64,000 nucleotides of DNA, taken from Desulfobacula sp. Lineage in GTDB: Bacteria > Desulfobacterota > Desulfobacteria > Desulfobacterales > Desulfobacteraceae. The translations under genes and the position numbers were made by a program. Location: positions 62,001-126,000 of the forward strand of contig JABGOU010000007.1 in assembly GCA_018645325.1 (NCBI GenBank). Reading direction: 5' to 3'. Positions 46,092 to 55,357 of this stretch are shown here, one piece after another (position 1 is the stretch's first letter; the number at the start of each line of letters is the position of its first letter). The notes under the pieces are model-generated. The model did not search any database and was not told where the DNA came from. It saw nothing but the letters and a program-made list of their open reading frames with translations.

Positions 46092-47137
46092 TCAACACCT
46101 AAAATATAACAGTTCAGTCCTGATCCCACACCGATAAAGGCCACAAAATCCTCTGGTTGCAAAAATCCTCTTTCATCTGCGATAGCAGCGGTAAGGGGAA
46201 GTGAAACCGATCCCATATTACCAAGAAAAGGAAAGGTGCAAAAATCTTTTTTTATATCCTGGTTTAAGACCTGGTAAAATCTCTGATGGTGTGCAGCCCC
46301 AACCTGGTGTCCGATAAATTTATCCGGCTTGTCTTCTGAGAAATTTAACTCTTTTCTAAATTGGTCAAAGGTTTTTTTGGCAAGCACAAGACCGTTTTCA
46401 AGAACTTCCTGGGCCTGGGTTCGCATGATGACTTTAGAATGGGTAGGCATTCCTTTTTGTTCAAATCCCCAATGGCAGATTTTGTAATGCTCAATGGCAT
46501 TTTTTACCACTCCGCCTTTAAGGGCGTGCCTTGGGTTATCAGGATTGCCAATGGTTCCATTGGTTAACAAAACAGCTGCCGCCCCTGAGCCGCCGGTCAT
46601 AGTAGCAATAGCCTCTTTATAAAATTCAACGCTTTTATTGGTGTTGATCTCATCAATGGTTGAATCAACAATCTGCCGTGCTGTTTCGCAGGAAACCACA
46701 AGCCCTGCATTAATATTCCCCAGTTCTATTTCATTAGCCACCTGGACTATCCCTGTTATCATTCCTAAACAGGCACTTTTAACATCGTAAATATGAGCAT
46801 TTTCACCAATATTCAACTGGTCAGCCACAGAACAGGAAGTGGCAGGTTCAAACCCATCCTGGCAGACCCCGCAATATACCAGAGCCCCGATCTGATCTGC
46901 TGCAATATTGGCTTCGTCTAACGCTCTTTGTCCTGCAATGGCTGCATGGTCAGAAAGGAGATGGTCGTGATCCCAATACCGTCTTTCTTTTATACCGGTT
47001 AAAACTTCAAGCTGACCTGGGCCAAACCCCACTGCCTCATAAAAAGGAGCCAGCCTGTCTTCAAGTTCTGTTGTTGTGACAATATGGGGGGCAAGTTCAT
47101 ATCCAAACGATTCAATAAATACCCTAGAATATTTCAT
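46085..47137 (-). CDS. oleA: OleA-like head-to-head acyl-CoA condensing enzyme
   Basis: About 350 residues of thiolase-type fold. Nucleophile Cys123 in KSACLG, base Glu97 in GFEPATSC (the Glu typical of OleA and not of FabH), His in IGHQVGAAHHQ, and Asn in GNMGSVSLP. OleA joins two fatty acyl-CoAs head to head to a beta-ketoacid. The start ATG 47137 has GGAG 7 bases upstream and lies inside the stop of the PfaC-like gene (ATGA overlap), so they are coupled. FabH-like 3-oxoacyl-ACP synthase is the main alternative. Confidence 0.87.
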   Translation of the reverse strand: MKYSRVFIESFGYELAPHIVTTTELEDRLAPFYEAVGFGPGQLEVLTGIKERRYWDHDHLLSDHAAIAGQRALDEANIAADQIGALVYCGVCQDGFEPATSCSVADQLNIGENAHIYDVKSACLGMITGIVQVANEIELGNINAGLVVSCETARQIVDSTIDEINTNKSVEFYKEAIATMTGGSGAAAVLLTNGTIGNPDNPRHALKGGVVKNAIEHYKICHWGFEQKGMPTHSKVIMRTQAQEVLENGLVLAKKTFDQFRKELNFSEDKPDKFIGHQVGAAHHQRFYQVLNQDIKKDFCTFPFLGNMGSVSLPLTAAIADERGFLQPEDFVAFIGVGSGLNCYILGVEW

Positions 47138-50100
47138 TGTTTTCTCCAAAAAGAGTCCAAGTCGGTTTTTGTAAGGCCACAAAGTCTCATCCCCATATTT
47201 TTGTACAGGACAATTCTCAACTCATCGGAAAACATGTGAGCATCTGCTATCACATATGGTTCCGGGCCATATCCCATCTCTTTAATTTCTATTTCGTACC
47301 GGGCTTTTTTTGTGTCTGGTGTCACAGGACCCCGGCATTTTAAATCACTTTCATTATTTGGAATAACATCATAGAATACATCATCCCGATCGATTACCCA
47401 TCCCATTCTCTGGGTGAATATTCGCAAGGCATGGGCACAGCATTCATACATAAGAGTACCCGGCATGACCCTGTCATCAATAAAATGGCAGGTCAAAAAC
47501 CAGTCATCCGGGTGAATATCTGCCTGGGCGATGATGGAACCAAGACCAAACCTGCCGCCCTCTGGGTTAAACTCAAGAACCCGGTCAATGAGATGCATCC
47601 TTTTGCCGGGAAGTTTTAAATGTTTTCCAAGCTGTATCTGTTCAAAATGTTTTCCAAAGGCCCGGCCAAGGTCTCCTTTTCTCAGGGCCTCAATTTTTTC
47701 ATCGGAAAAGCTTTCTTTTACCACCGGAACCAGGGAAGAAAATTTAAGACTGGATTCAATTTGTTTTAAGTCTTCAGACTTGAGAATAATACCTCCCGAT
47801 TTCTCAACCTCTTCCTCCGTAAAAAATCCAGCACAGCCGTCCCGCATGGAAATCAGCAATTTATCTTTAATATATCCCTTATAATGGAAAAAAAACAAAT
47901 ATACATCGCCCTGTTTTAAAAACCGGTCAATTTCAATTACATACTCAATGGTTTCAAGGGGTTCGGGCAGTGTCCTGTGAAAAGTGACTTTGGCATCCAG
48001 AAGCCTGTATTTTCTCTTACCCTTGATCATGTGGTCAATGCCCAGCCAGGCACATAAAAAAAGATCTGCCTGCCCAGCTTCTATGGAAATGGAAACAGGA
48101 GCCTTCCCCCCGTCCAGGTACCAGGCATCCTCTTTGACATCATGCTGGGTAATAATTTTGCCCGATGTCAGGGACAGCATATCGCCCTGGATATCCATAA
48201 TCCTGTCCACCAGCATCAATGGTTCATCCGGAAGCCTCACCCTGACAGGATAAGTATCGATAATTTCAAATTCTTTTCCAAGAACATTAGATGCTTTTCC
48301 CCGGGCATATTCAAGGCATTGCTCCCTGTTAAGAAAGGGAGGTATTCCAGTGGCAGCCGGGACGGGTTCAGAAGCAATATTAAGGCTGCCCATGTCGGAT
48401 GAAGAGCCTTTATCTGATGTTTGTATCACGCTGCCTGCAATCCTGTTCAATGCTTCAAATTGTTTTTCAAGCAGGTGCATGTTTTCCTTAGAAAATTCAA
48501 GAAATTTCTCATGGGCACTGGATGTGGCAAGGCTGCCTTTGGCAATCAGGCCCGGATCAAGGATCAGGGAATTCTCCTGAGTTTGATTTTCAAAATAAAT
48601 ATCTGTTTTATTTATAAGAGATTCCATGGTTGTGGATCTTTGTTTTATCCTATTTGACCCGATTTCATTAAAAGCTAAATTCTTCTTGATTTTTAAGCGG
48701 GTTTTTTCTGAAATCCGGTGTGGATTTGTTTTTAAAATAAATGCTTGTTTTCCCCTGTTTTTCGGGACTGCCTGAATATCTTTGTTATGAGAAAAAGAGT
48801 TATTAAAACCAAAATTTTCCTCTTGAAGGTTTTCTTCAAGGATCACATGGGAGCAGGTACCGTCTGTAGTTATAGATGCGACACAGGCCTTTCTCACCGA
48901 TTTTGGGTCCTGCAGATTCCAGTAGACAGGCATATCTGAAAAACTAAATAATATATTATCCAGTTTTTTAAAACCAACAGCCTCTTTTTTATTTGAAGGC
49001 AGTTTTTTATTATTAAGACAAAGCGCAGCTTTGATGACGGAAAACAAGCCTGAAGCACCCTGGGTGTTTCCAATGACAGAGGTTGTTGCTGTGACATGGC
49101 AGGGATAGCTGCCCGGATCTTTTGATAAAAGTTTGTTTAACACCCTGACTTCGGTTGTATTATCTTTTTTTATTCCGGTAAAACTTGCTTCATAAAGACC
49201 GATTTCCCTTAACGATGTTTTTGAATCCTTAAGGGCATTGGTAAGGGAATTTGTATACAGGCTTTGTGACAAAGTTGCGTCAAACCCTGTTTCACCCGGG
49301 ATTGAACCACCACTGGCACCTGCAACACCCGTGATGACGCCATAGATCCGGTCTTTGTCCGAAATGGCCTGATCCAGTCGTTTTAAAACCAGGGCTGCAG
49401 CCCCCTCGGAAGGCAGGATAGTTTCATTATGGGGTCTTATTGTATCATTAAGCACAAACTGCCGAATATCCCCTGCAAGATCTACACTGCCGCAGATAAA
49501 AACGTCTGTTTCATTGGCGCTTAATGAATGGACAGCCGTCTCAATAGCCTTGATTCCAGACGCATTTTCTGCAGAAATTGTAAAACAGGGCCCTCCAAGT
49601 TTGAATTCCCTGGCTAGGCGCGAGGCCACAATCCCGCCAAGAGCACCCAAAGTCCGGTTAAAGGTTAATGGCGGAGAAATGGAATCTTTCAGATCTTCAT
49701 CAAGGTGATTGATTTTCCAGCGAAGATAAAAATCTGTGGCACCATAATCAAATTCAATCCCGATGGCGCATCCGATATGTATCCTGTCGGCTTCCTGTGC
49801 CGATGGTCTGGGGTCGATCTTTGCGTCTTCCAACGCTCCTTTGGCTGCTTTAAGAAGAAGAATATGCTGGGGCAGAATATCTTCCATCTGATTGGGAGGA
49901 ATATGGAATTCGCCAAATAAAATGGAAAACTGGTCCAGATAAAGGCCGGGTTTTCCCTGAAAAACACTTGAAGCCTTTCTTTTCCACCTTAATCCGGGAA
50001 GATCCGGCTTTATGCGTGCTGAATCAAATACAAGCTTCCTAAATCGGGACAAAGAGTCGCAATCCTTTGCAATGGTTTCCATGCCTACAATGGCACAGGG

Positions 50101-51510
50101 GACCCTTTTTAATATTTCTTTTTTATCTATAACCGTTTGTTTAGATTTTTTAATGATATGGCGACTTGAGTTGGATTTAAATTCTTCAATCAGAAGATGG
50201 GCATTAATTCCACCAAAACCAAAAGCACTGACCCCGGCTTTTCTAGTTGATTTAGCAGATACAGGTTCCCAGGTCTCAACCCGGGTCTGAACCTTGATGT
50301 TACTATCATTTAAAGGGCTCTTGCTGGACGGGGCTTCATAATTCAATGACGGTGGCAAAAATCCCTGGTTCATTGAAAGAATGGTTTTTATGAATCCTGC
50401 TGCACCTGCCGAGGTTAAAAGGTGCCCAATCATTGATTTGACCGATCCTATGGAAAGGGGTTTATCAGGACATTCAAATGTTTTAAGAAGTGCCTGTATG
50501 CTGGATAATTCCACCTGATCCCCCACAGGGGTTCCAGACCCATGGCATTCCATATACTGGATATCTTTAGGAGACCATGATGCTTGATCATAGGCCTGGA
50601 TCATGGCGCGAACCTGGCCTTCCTTTGCCGGGCCCACAAGGGTTCCTTCAATGTCGTTGGATACCCCTATACCTGTAATGACGGCATGAATTTTGTCACC
50701 AGCGTTTACTGCGTCTTCAAGTCTTTTTAAAACAACGATCCCGGTTCCTTCTCCCACCACAAGGCCATCGGCATTTTTATCAAAGGGGGAACACCTGCCC
50801 GTAGGAGACAAGGCGTGCAGCTGTGTAAACCCGATCTGGGTATACAGTGAATCCGGTCTTGAAACCCCGCCGGCCACCATGATATCCGCCTTTTTTAAAT
50901 GGAGATGTTCACAGGCAAGCTTGATGGAATATAAAGACGAGGCACAGGCCGCATCAAGGGTAAAGCTTCCACCCTGAAAGCCCATGGCCCTTGCAAGAAT
51001 AGAAGCAGGAAGCGATACAACACCGCTGCTTAAAAAATCTTTGGGAACAAGCCCTTTATCATCCCTGGTGCCATTACAAAGAACCTGCCAGGAAACCTGT
51101 GAAGAAGCGTCCGTTGGAAGAGCGATGGCCGCTAAAATCACACCGGTTCGTTTTTTATCTTCATTTGTATGGGAACACTGAAGGAAAGCATCGCGGCCTG
51201 CATGTAGAACAAGTTGATGCAATGGATCAAGATTAGATAAAAGGTCTTTATCCAAAAGAAAATCTAATGGATCAAAATAAAAATTTTCAATAAGGCCTGC
51301 TTTATTGGAAACTGCTTTATCATGGATATTTTGCCGGGAAATGAAATCTTTTACAGGTCCTATCCATCGATGATCCGGCACAGTGATAATACAATTTTTT
51401 TTATGGATAATATTGTAAAGGAATTGCCTGTTATTCAGGGCCTGGGGAAATACTCCAGCCATACCGACTACAGCTATCTTACCTTTTTTTTTTACTGCAC
51501 GCCTTTTCAT
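47134..51510 (-). CDS. PfaC-like multidomain synthase: KS, CLF-like, two hot-dog dehydratase domains
   Basis: 1458 residues. KS (about 10-450) is complete: DAACASS nucleophile, ECHGSGTPVGD and GSVKSMIGHL histidines. The second KS-like domain (about 470-880) has ISAENASG in place of the nucleophile, as in a chain-length factor. A linker follows, then two FabA-like hot-dog domains (about 1045-1215 and 1270-1440); the second has CHFIDDRVMPG with the catalytic His. The order equals the PfaC subunit of polyunsaturated-fatty-acid synthases. No ACP, acyltransferase, ketoreductase or enoyl reductase domain is present and no other pfa gene is in the window. It starts the oleA operon, so its product probably feeds OleA. 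Confidence 0.88.
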   Translation of the reverse strand: MKRRAVKKKGKIAVVGMAGVFPQALNNRQFLYNIIHKKNCIITVPDHRWIGPVKDFISRQNIHDKAVSNKAGLIENFYFDPLDFLLDKDLLSNLDPLHQLVLHAGRDAFLQCSHTNEDKKRTGVILAAIALPTDASSQVSWQVLCNGTRDDKGLVPKDFLSSGVVSLPASILARAMGFQGGSFTLDAACASSLYSIKLACEHLHLKKADIMVAGGVSRPDSLYTQIGFTQLHALSPTGRCSPFDKNADGLVVGEGTGIVVLKRLEDAVNAGDKIHAVITGIGVSNDIEGTLVGPAKEGQVRAMIQAYDQASWSPKDIQYMECHGSGTPVGDQVELSSIQALLKTFECPDKPLSIGSVKSMIGHLLTSAGAAGFIKTILSMNQGFLPPSLNYEAPSSKSPLNDSNIKVQTRVETWEPVSAKSTRKAGVSAFGFGGINAHLLIEEFKSNSSRHIIKKSKQTVIDKKEILKRVPCAIVGMETIAKDCDSLSRFRKLVFDSARIKPDLPGLRWKRKASSVFQGKPGLYLDQFSILFGEFHIPPNQMEDILPQHILLLKAAKGALEDAKIDPRPSAQEADRIHIGCAIGIEFDYGATDFYLRWKINHLDEDLKDSISPPLTFNRTLGALGGIVASRLAREFKLGGPCFTISAENASGIKAIETAVHSLSANETDVFICGSVDLAGDIRQFVLNDTIRPHNETILPSEGAAALVLKRLDQAISDKDRIYGVITGVAGASGGSIPGETGFDATLSQSLYTNSLTNALKDSKTSLREIGLYEASFTGIKKDNTTEVRVLNKLLSKDPGSYPCHVTATTSVIGNTQGASGLFSVIKAALCLNNKKLPSNKKEAVGFKKLDNILFSFSDMPVYWNLQDPKSVRKACVASITTDGTCSHVILEENLQEENFGFNNSFSHNKDIQAVPKNRGKQAFILKTNPHRISEKTRLKIKKNLAFNEIGSNRIKQRSTTMESLINKTDIYFENQTQENSLILDPGLIAKGSLATSSAHEKFLEFSKENMHLLEKQFEALNRIAGSVIQTSDKGSSSDMGSLNIASEPVPAATGIPPFLNREQCLEYARGKASNVLGKEFEIIDTYPVRVRLPDEPLMLVDRIMDIQGDMLSLTSGKIITQHDVKEDAWYLDGGKAPVSISIEAGQADLFLCAWLGIDHMIKGKRKYRLLDAKVTFHRTLPEPLETIEYVIEIDRFLKQGDVYLFFFHYKGYIKDKLLISMRDGCAGFFTEEEVEKSGGIILKSEDLKQIESSLKFSSLVPVVKESFSDEKIEALRKGDLGRAFGKHFEQIQLGKHLKLPGKRMHLIDRVLEFNPEGGRFGLGSIIAQADIHPDDWFLTCHFIDDRVMPGTLMYECCAHALRIFTQRMGWVIDRDDVFYDVIPNNESDLKCRGPVTPDTKKARYEIEIKEMGYGPEPYVIADAHMFSDELRIVLYKNMGMRLCGLTKTDLDSFWRKQ

Positions 51511-51579
51511 AGAGCAGTAATAATTTAGAATCAGGACAATTTCAAGCAGGGTGTGTAATATTTGTGTAAAATGTAAGTT

Positions 51580-52317
51580 TCAGGTGTAAATAAGGAAAAA
51601 ACCTTGTACAACGGATTTCAACAAAAGCCAGTAAGTTATTCCAGCAAATATTGCGGCTGCTAATTTATCAAAGATATTTTCTCTTCTTTTTTCATTATAT
51701 CCAAATATCCAGCCTAAAAAAATACCGGCAATCAATCCACCGCCATGACCCCAATTATTAATGTTAGGCATGAGAAAACCGATAAGAATAAGGGTGACAA
51801 CCCAGCCTAAGGTCTGTTTATACACAAGCCGCCCCCATTCCCCGCCCCTGGATTTGCCGAAAAAAAGGCTCGCCCCGATCAGTCCGCAAAGGCCTGATGA
51901 AGCACCAATGGTAAGATACACATTGCCAAAATATGACAATAAGAATCCTGCGATCCCTGTAAGCGTATAAATTGAAAACATTCGATACAGGCCAAATTCT
52001 TTCATCACTAAAGGAGCAAGGGTTTTCAAAGCCATCATATTAAACAGTATATGAAGAAGTCCTCCGTGTAACCAGTTGGCAGTAATCAGAGACCACCAGG
52101 CTTCAAATTTAACAATGGGAAATCTGCCGGATGCGCCAAGAAAATTTAATACATCCATTGATGGTGTAAAAGCATAAAACGGATTAAAGGACAAAATCAT
52201 ATTTTTGCCGCTGTAAACCAGGCTGATAAAAAACATGATAACATTAGTATAAATCATTGCATTCATTACAAAAGAGGGAGTGAGAAATGAATGGGTATTT
52301 TTATATTGTGTCATCAT
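51580..52317 (-). CDS. Rhomboid family intramembrane serine protease
   Basis: Encodes 245 residues with about six membrane helices. Catalytic Ser lies in TIGASSGLCG, the partner His in NNWGHGGGLIAG, and HxxxN-like GGLLHILFNM in the loop-1/TM2 region marks the rhomboid core. Rhomboids cut within membrane helices of substrate proteins; the substrate is unknown. ATG 52317 or the next Met are both possible starts. Its promoter region is shared with the exporter gene in the other direction. Confidence 0.9.
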   Translation of the reverse strand: MMTQYKNTHSFLTPSFVMNAMIYTNVIMFFISLVYSGKNMILSFNPFYAFTPSMDVLNFLGASGRFPIVKFEAWWSLITANWLHGGLLHILFNMMALKTLAPLVMKEFGLYRMFSIYTLTGIAGFLLSYFGNVYLTIGASSGLCGLIGASLFFGKSRGGEWGRLVYKQTLGWVVTLILIGFLMPNINNWGHGGGLIAGIFLGWIFGYNEKRRENIFDKLAAAIFAGITYWLLLKSVVQGFFLIYT

Positions 52318-52434
52318 TGTCCGGATTTATAAGTTGTATGTTTGTTAAAGTCAATATCGTCTGAAAATTATGACTTGAAAATAACCAGTAATAGAGTAAA
52401 ATCAACTTTTATAATTGAATTGAGAGGCATTGAT

Positions 52435-53049
52435 ATGAGTTTGGTTTCCATTTTTAGTCTGGCCATTGCATTATTTGTTCTTGCTGCAACACCGGGCCCC
52501 GGAGTATTTGCCACCATTTCACGATCCCTTGCTTCAGGATTTATTCCTTCCCTTTCAGTGATTGCAGGGATTGTAACCGGTGATATTATTTTTCTTTTAT
52601 TTGCCATCATGGGAATGTCTTTCATTGCCCAGGCAATGGGCAATTTCTTTATAGTGGTCAAGATCATTGGTGCGGCATACCTGATTTTTCTTGGAATTAA
52701 AATATGGAAATCCAAACCGGTTCCGGTTCAACAGGTAAAGAGGGGAACAAAAAATAAATATGGTAATTATTTAAGTGGTCTTGTTATCACCTTATCAAAT
52801 CCTAAAGTAATATTGTTTTATTGTGGTTTTCTCCCAAGTTTCTTGGAGTTGTCGCACCTTGGCAGCATTGATATCTGTATTGTTGCATTCACTATTTCTA
52901 TTGTTTTATCAAGTGTTTTGACTTTTTATGCATACCTTGCCAACCGTGCAAGAATGTTTTTTTCCAGTCCGCATTCTGTTAAACGACTAAACAGGACTGC
53001 GGGCATAGTCATGATTGCTACTGGTGTGGCCATAGCTGCAAAATCATAA
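52435..53049 (+). CDS. LysE/RhtB family amino-acid exporter
   Basis: About 204 residues with about five hydrophobic helices. ATPGPGVFATISRSLASG is the LysE/RhtB N-terminal signature (the family's proline-glycine-rich loop), and the NPKVILFYCGFLPSF segment is the second conserved block. Family members export amino acids such as lysine, threonine or homoserine lactones. ATG 52435 has AGAGG 8 bases upstream; a longer reading from 52342 adds residues without family match. It is 25 bases before the acyl-CoA dehydrogenase start. Confidence 0.87.
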   Translation: MSLVSIFSLAIALFVLAATPGPGVFATISRSLASGFIPSLSVIAGIVTGDIIFLLFAIMGMSFIAQAMGNFFIVVKIIGAAYLIFLGIKIWKSKPVPVQQVKRGTKNKYGNYLSGLVITLSNPKVILFYCGFLPSFLELSHLGSIDICIVAFTISIVLSSVLTFYAYLANRARMFFSSPHSVKRLNRTAGIVMIATGVAIAAKS

Positions 53050-53074
53050 TCTTATCTCTCTAAAGGAAAATTCT

Positions 53075-54778
53075 ATGACCTTATTTAACCCCAAAACAGA
53101 AAACTTTGACCACCTTGATCCAAAATCAAAAAATATAATGAAAAAAACTATTGATTTCTTTGAGAACAGGGGTAAAAAAAAATTGAAATCAGATTATCAT
53201 GAAAAACTCTGGTATGAAGATTTTATTGAATTTATAAAAGAAAATCAGATTTTTGCAACCCTGCTTACACCTTCAAATTATGCCAAGAAAAACCCTGATG
53301 CCAGATGGGATACCAGGAGAATCTGTGATTTTAATGAAATCCTGGGATTTTATAACCTGTCCCACTGGTATACATGGCAGGTTTCTATTTTGGGGCTGGG
53401 ACCGATCTGGATGAGTCCCAATGAAACTATTAAAAATAAAACTGCTAAATTATTAAAAGATGGCCACATATTTGCCTTTGGCCTGTCTGAGAAAACACAT
53501 GGTGCAGACCTCTATTCTTCTGATATGTCTTTAACCCCTCTGGCCAAAGGACAATATGTGGCTGACGGAGGAAAATATTATATTGGTAACGCAAATATAG
53601 CCGGTATTGTTTCCACTTTTGGAAAAAATACTGAAACAGATGAGTATGTCTTTTTTGCGGTAAATCCTGAACATGAAAACTATGATCTTGTCCAGAATGT
53701 GGTGGACTGGGAAGGATATGTGGCTGAATATGCTTTAAATGGATATCCCATTGTTGAAGACGACATTCTTTCAACAGGACAGGATGCCTGGGATTCGGCA
53801 TTGAACACCATTAATATTGGAAAATTCAACCTTGGCTGGGCATCAATCGGTATCTGTACCCATGCCTTTTATGAAGGTCTGAACCATGCAGCCGGCAGAA
53901 ACCTTTATGGCAAATGGGTCACGGATTTTCCCCACATAAAACAGATGTTTGTTGATGCATATTCACGTCTTGTTGCAATGAAGTTGTTTTCCCAGCGTGC
54001 TTCAGACTACTTTAGAAGTGCTTCCAAGGATGATCGTCGATATCTTTTGTATAACCCAATGGTTAAAATGAAGGTTCCAAGCCAGGGAGAGACAGTCATC
54101 AACCTATTATGGGATGTGATTGCTGCAAGAGGCTTTGAAAAAGATGCCTATTTTGAAATGGCAGCAACCGATATCAGGGCTCTTCCAAAACTGGAAGGAA
54201 CTATTCATATTAATATGGCACTGATTATTAAGTTCATGGCAAACTTCTTTTTCAACCCTGGTGAATTCCCTGAAATTGGTAAAAGAGACGATGCCGTCTG
54301 TGATGAATTCTTATTTAACCAGGGACTCACAAAGGGCCTTGGGAAAATTCAGTTTCATGATTTTAATATTGCCTATGGCAGCATCGACCTGCCAAATATC
54401 AATATTTTCAAAGAACAGATAAACGTACTACAAGAAATGCTCTTAAAGGCAACTCCTGATAAAAACCAGGCCAAAAACATGGATTTTTTATTGTATCTTG
54501 GTGAAATGTTCACCCTGGTAGCCTACGGCCAGCTTATCATTGAAAAATTTAATATGGATCAATTTGAAGAAGATCTACTGGAACAAATCTTTGACTTTAT
54601 GATCAGGGATTTTTCAGAGTATGCATTAAAACTATATTCAAAAACAGATACAAAAAAAATCCAGATGGACTATTGCCAGAAAATGATTAAAAAACCGGTA
54701 ACCGACATAGAAAGATTTTCAAGAATCTGGGAAAATCATGTTATTTCTTTAAAAGATTCCTATGAAATGAATCCTTGA
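53075..54778 (+). CDS. Acyl-CoA dehydrogenase family protein
   Basis: Encodes 567 residues. The central beta-domain has GLSEKTHGADLYSS (FAD contact region) and the C-terminal helical domain ends in KLEGTIHINMAL, where the Glu-Gly-Thr is the usual catalytic-base motif. It is longer than the usual 380-400 residues owing to extra N- and C-terminal regions (about 80 at each end). Likely introduces a trans double bond into an acyl-CoA by electron transfer to ETF; the chain length is unknown. It is in the same direction as, and may be co-transcribed with, the exporter upstream. Confidence 0.88.
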   Translation: MTLFNPKTENFDHLDPKSKNIMKKTIDFFENRGKKKLKSDYHEKLWYEDFIEFIKENQIFATLLTPSNYAKKNPDARWDTRRICDFNEILGFYNLSHWYTWQVSILGLGPIWMSPNETIKNKTAKLLKDGHIFAFGLSEKTHGADLYSSDMSLTPLAKGQYVADGGKYYIGNANIAGIVSTFGKNTETDEYVFFAVNPEHENYDLVQNVVDWEGYVAEYALNGYPIVEDDILSTGQDAWDSALNTINIGKFNLGWASIGICTHAFYEGLNHAAGRNLYGKWVTDFPHIKQMFVDAYSRLVAMKLFSQRASDYFRSASKDDRRYLLYNPMVKMKVPSQGETVINLLWDVIAARGFEKDAYFEMAATDIRALPKLEGTIHINMALIIKFMANFFFNPGEFPEIGKRDDAVCDEFLFNQGLTKGLGKIQFHDFNIAYGSIDLPNINIFKEQINVLQEMLLKATPDKNQAKNMDFLLYLGEMFTLVAYGQLIIEKFNMDQFEEDLLEQIFDFMIRDFSEYALKLYSKTDTKKIQMDYCQKMIKKPVTDIERFSRIWENHVISLKDSYEMNP

Positions 54779-54829
54779 TCGATTAAAAGCCAAAAAAAAT
54801 TATTCTTTTTCAAATGTTGAAAAGAGTGA

Positions 54830-55036
54830 CTATTCCAGCTTAAATGAGACTTTTAATTTGGTACGATAACCAACAATTCTGTTATCCTCCAGCCGCATAT
54901 CCATCTTGACAACCTCGGCTACCCGCATATCGCGAACTGATTTGTCAACGGCTGCAACAGCAACCTTGGCTGCATCTTCCCAGGAAGTTTCAGAAAATCC
55001 TACCACCTCAACTATTTTGTAAACACTTTCTTCCAT
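54830..55036 (-). CDS. Dodecin
   Basis: Encodes 68 residues, the full dodecin size. MEESVYKIVEVVGFSETSWEDAAKVAVAAV is the characteristic start and the end GYRTKLKVSFKLE fits the antiparallel sheet. Dodecins are small dodecameric shells that bind flavin (or CoA) for storage or protection. An AAAGGAGA ribosome-binding site precedes ATG. The transcript start probably lies in or beyond the palindromic element inserted 24 bases upstream of the ATG. Confidence 0.95.
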   Translation of the reverse strand: MEESVYKIVEVVGFSETSWEDAAKVAVAAVDKSVRDMRVAEVVKMDMRLEDNRIVGYRTKLKVSFKLE

Positions 55037-55067
55037 GACAATCTCCTTTCAAAGGTTAAAAAAAGTT

Positions 55068-55202
55068 GTAATTATTCAGCTCTTACGCTTGAAACCGCCC
55101 TGTCTGATGGAAATTTTTTTCGAGGTTATTTGCTTAACCTCCTGCAAATATCCATCAGACAGGGCTTTGGAGATAACTTTTTTTAAAGGGCTGAACAATT
55201 AC
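55068..55202. mobile_element. 135-bp palindromic MITE-like element, copy B, with 8-bp target duplication
   Basis: Ends GTAATTATTCAGCTCTT and (complement) GTAATTGTTCAGCCCTT form the terminal repeats; inner arms CCCTGTCTGATGG and CCATCAGACAGGG and a central GAGGTTA/TTAACCTC loop make one long hairpin. AAAAAGTT flanks it directly on both sides (55060-55067 and 55203-55210), a perfect 8-bp duplication. IS66-family transposons have GTAA-type ends and make 8-bp duplications, so this is most likely an IS66-driven MITE. It has no coding capacity. Confidence 0.9.
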
Positions 55203-55357
55203 AAAAAGTTTTAGAAATAAGTTTGGTACAATTTTAAATTTGCGTTGAAAGTTATTGGGTCAGTTGGTTAATGATACAGTGATCCAATCAGTTTGCATAG
55301 TAATTTTTATAGAAAATAAAATATTTTTGTAAAATTGTACATATATACTTACATTAC

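Noticed and set aside
47134..51510. Ordinary modular type I polyketide synthase
   Set aside because: No acyltransferase, ACP, ketoreductase or thioesterase domain is present, and the KS-CLF-DH-DH order is that of PfaC.
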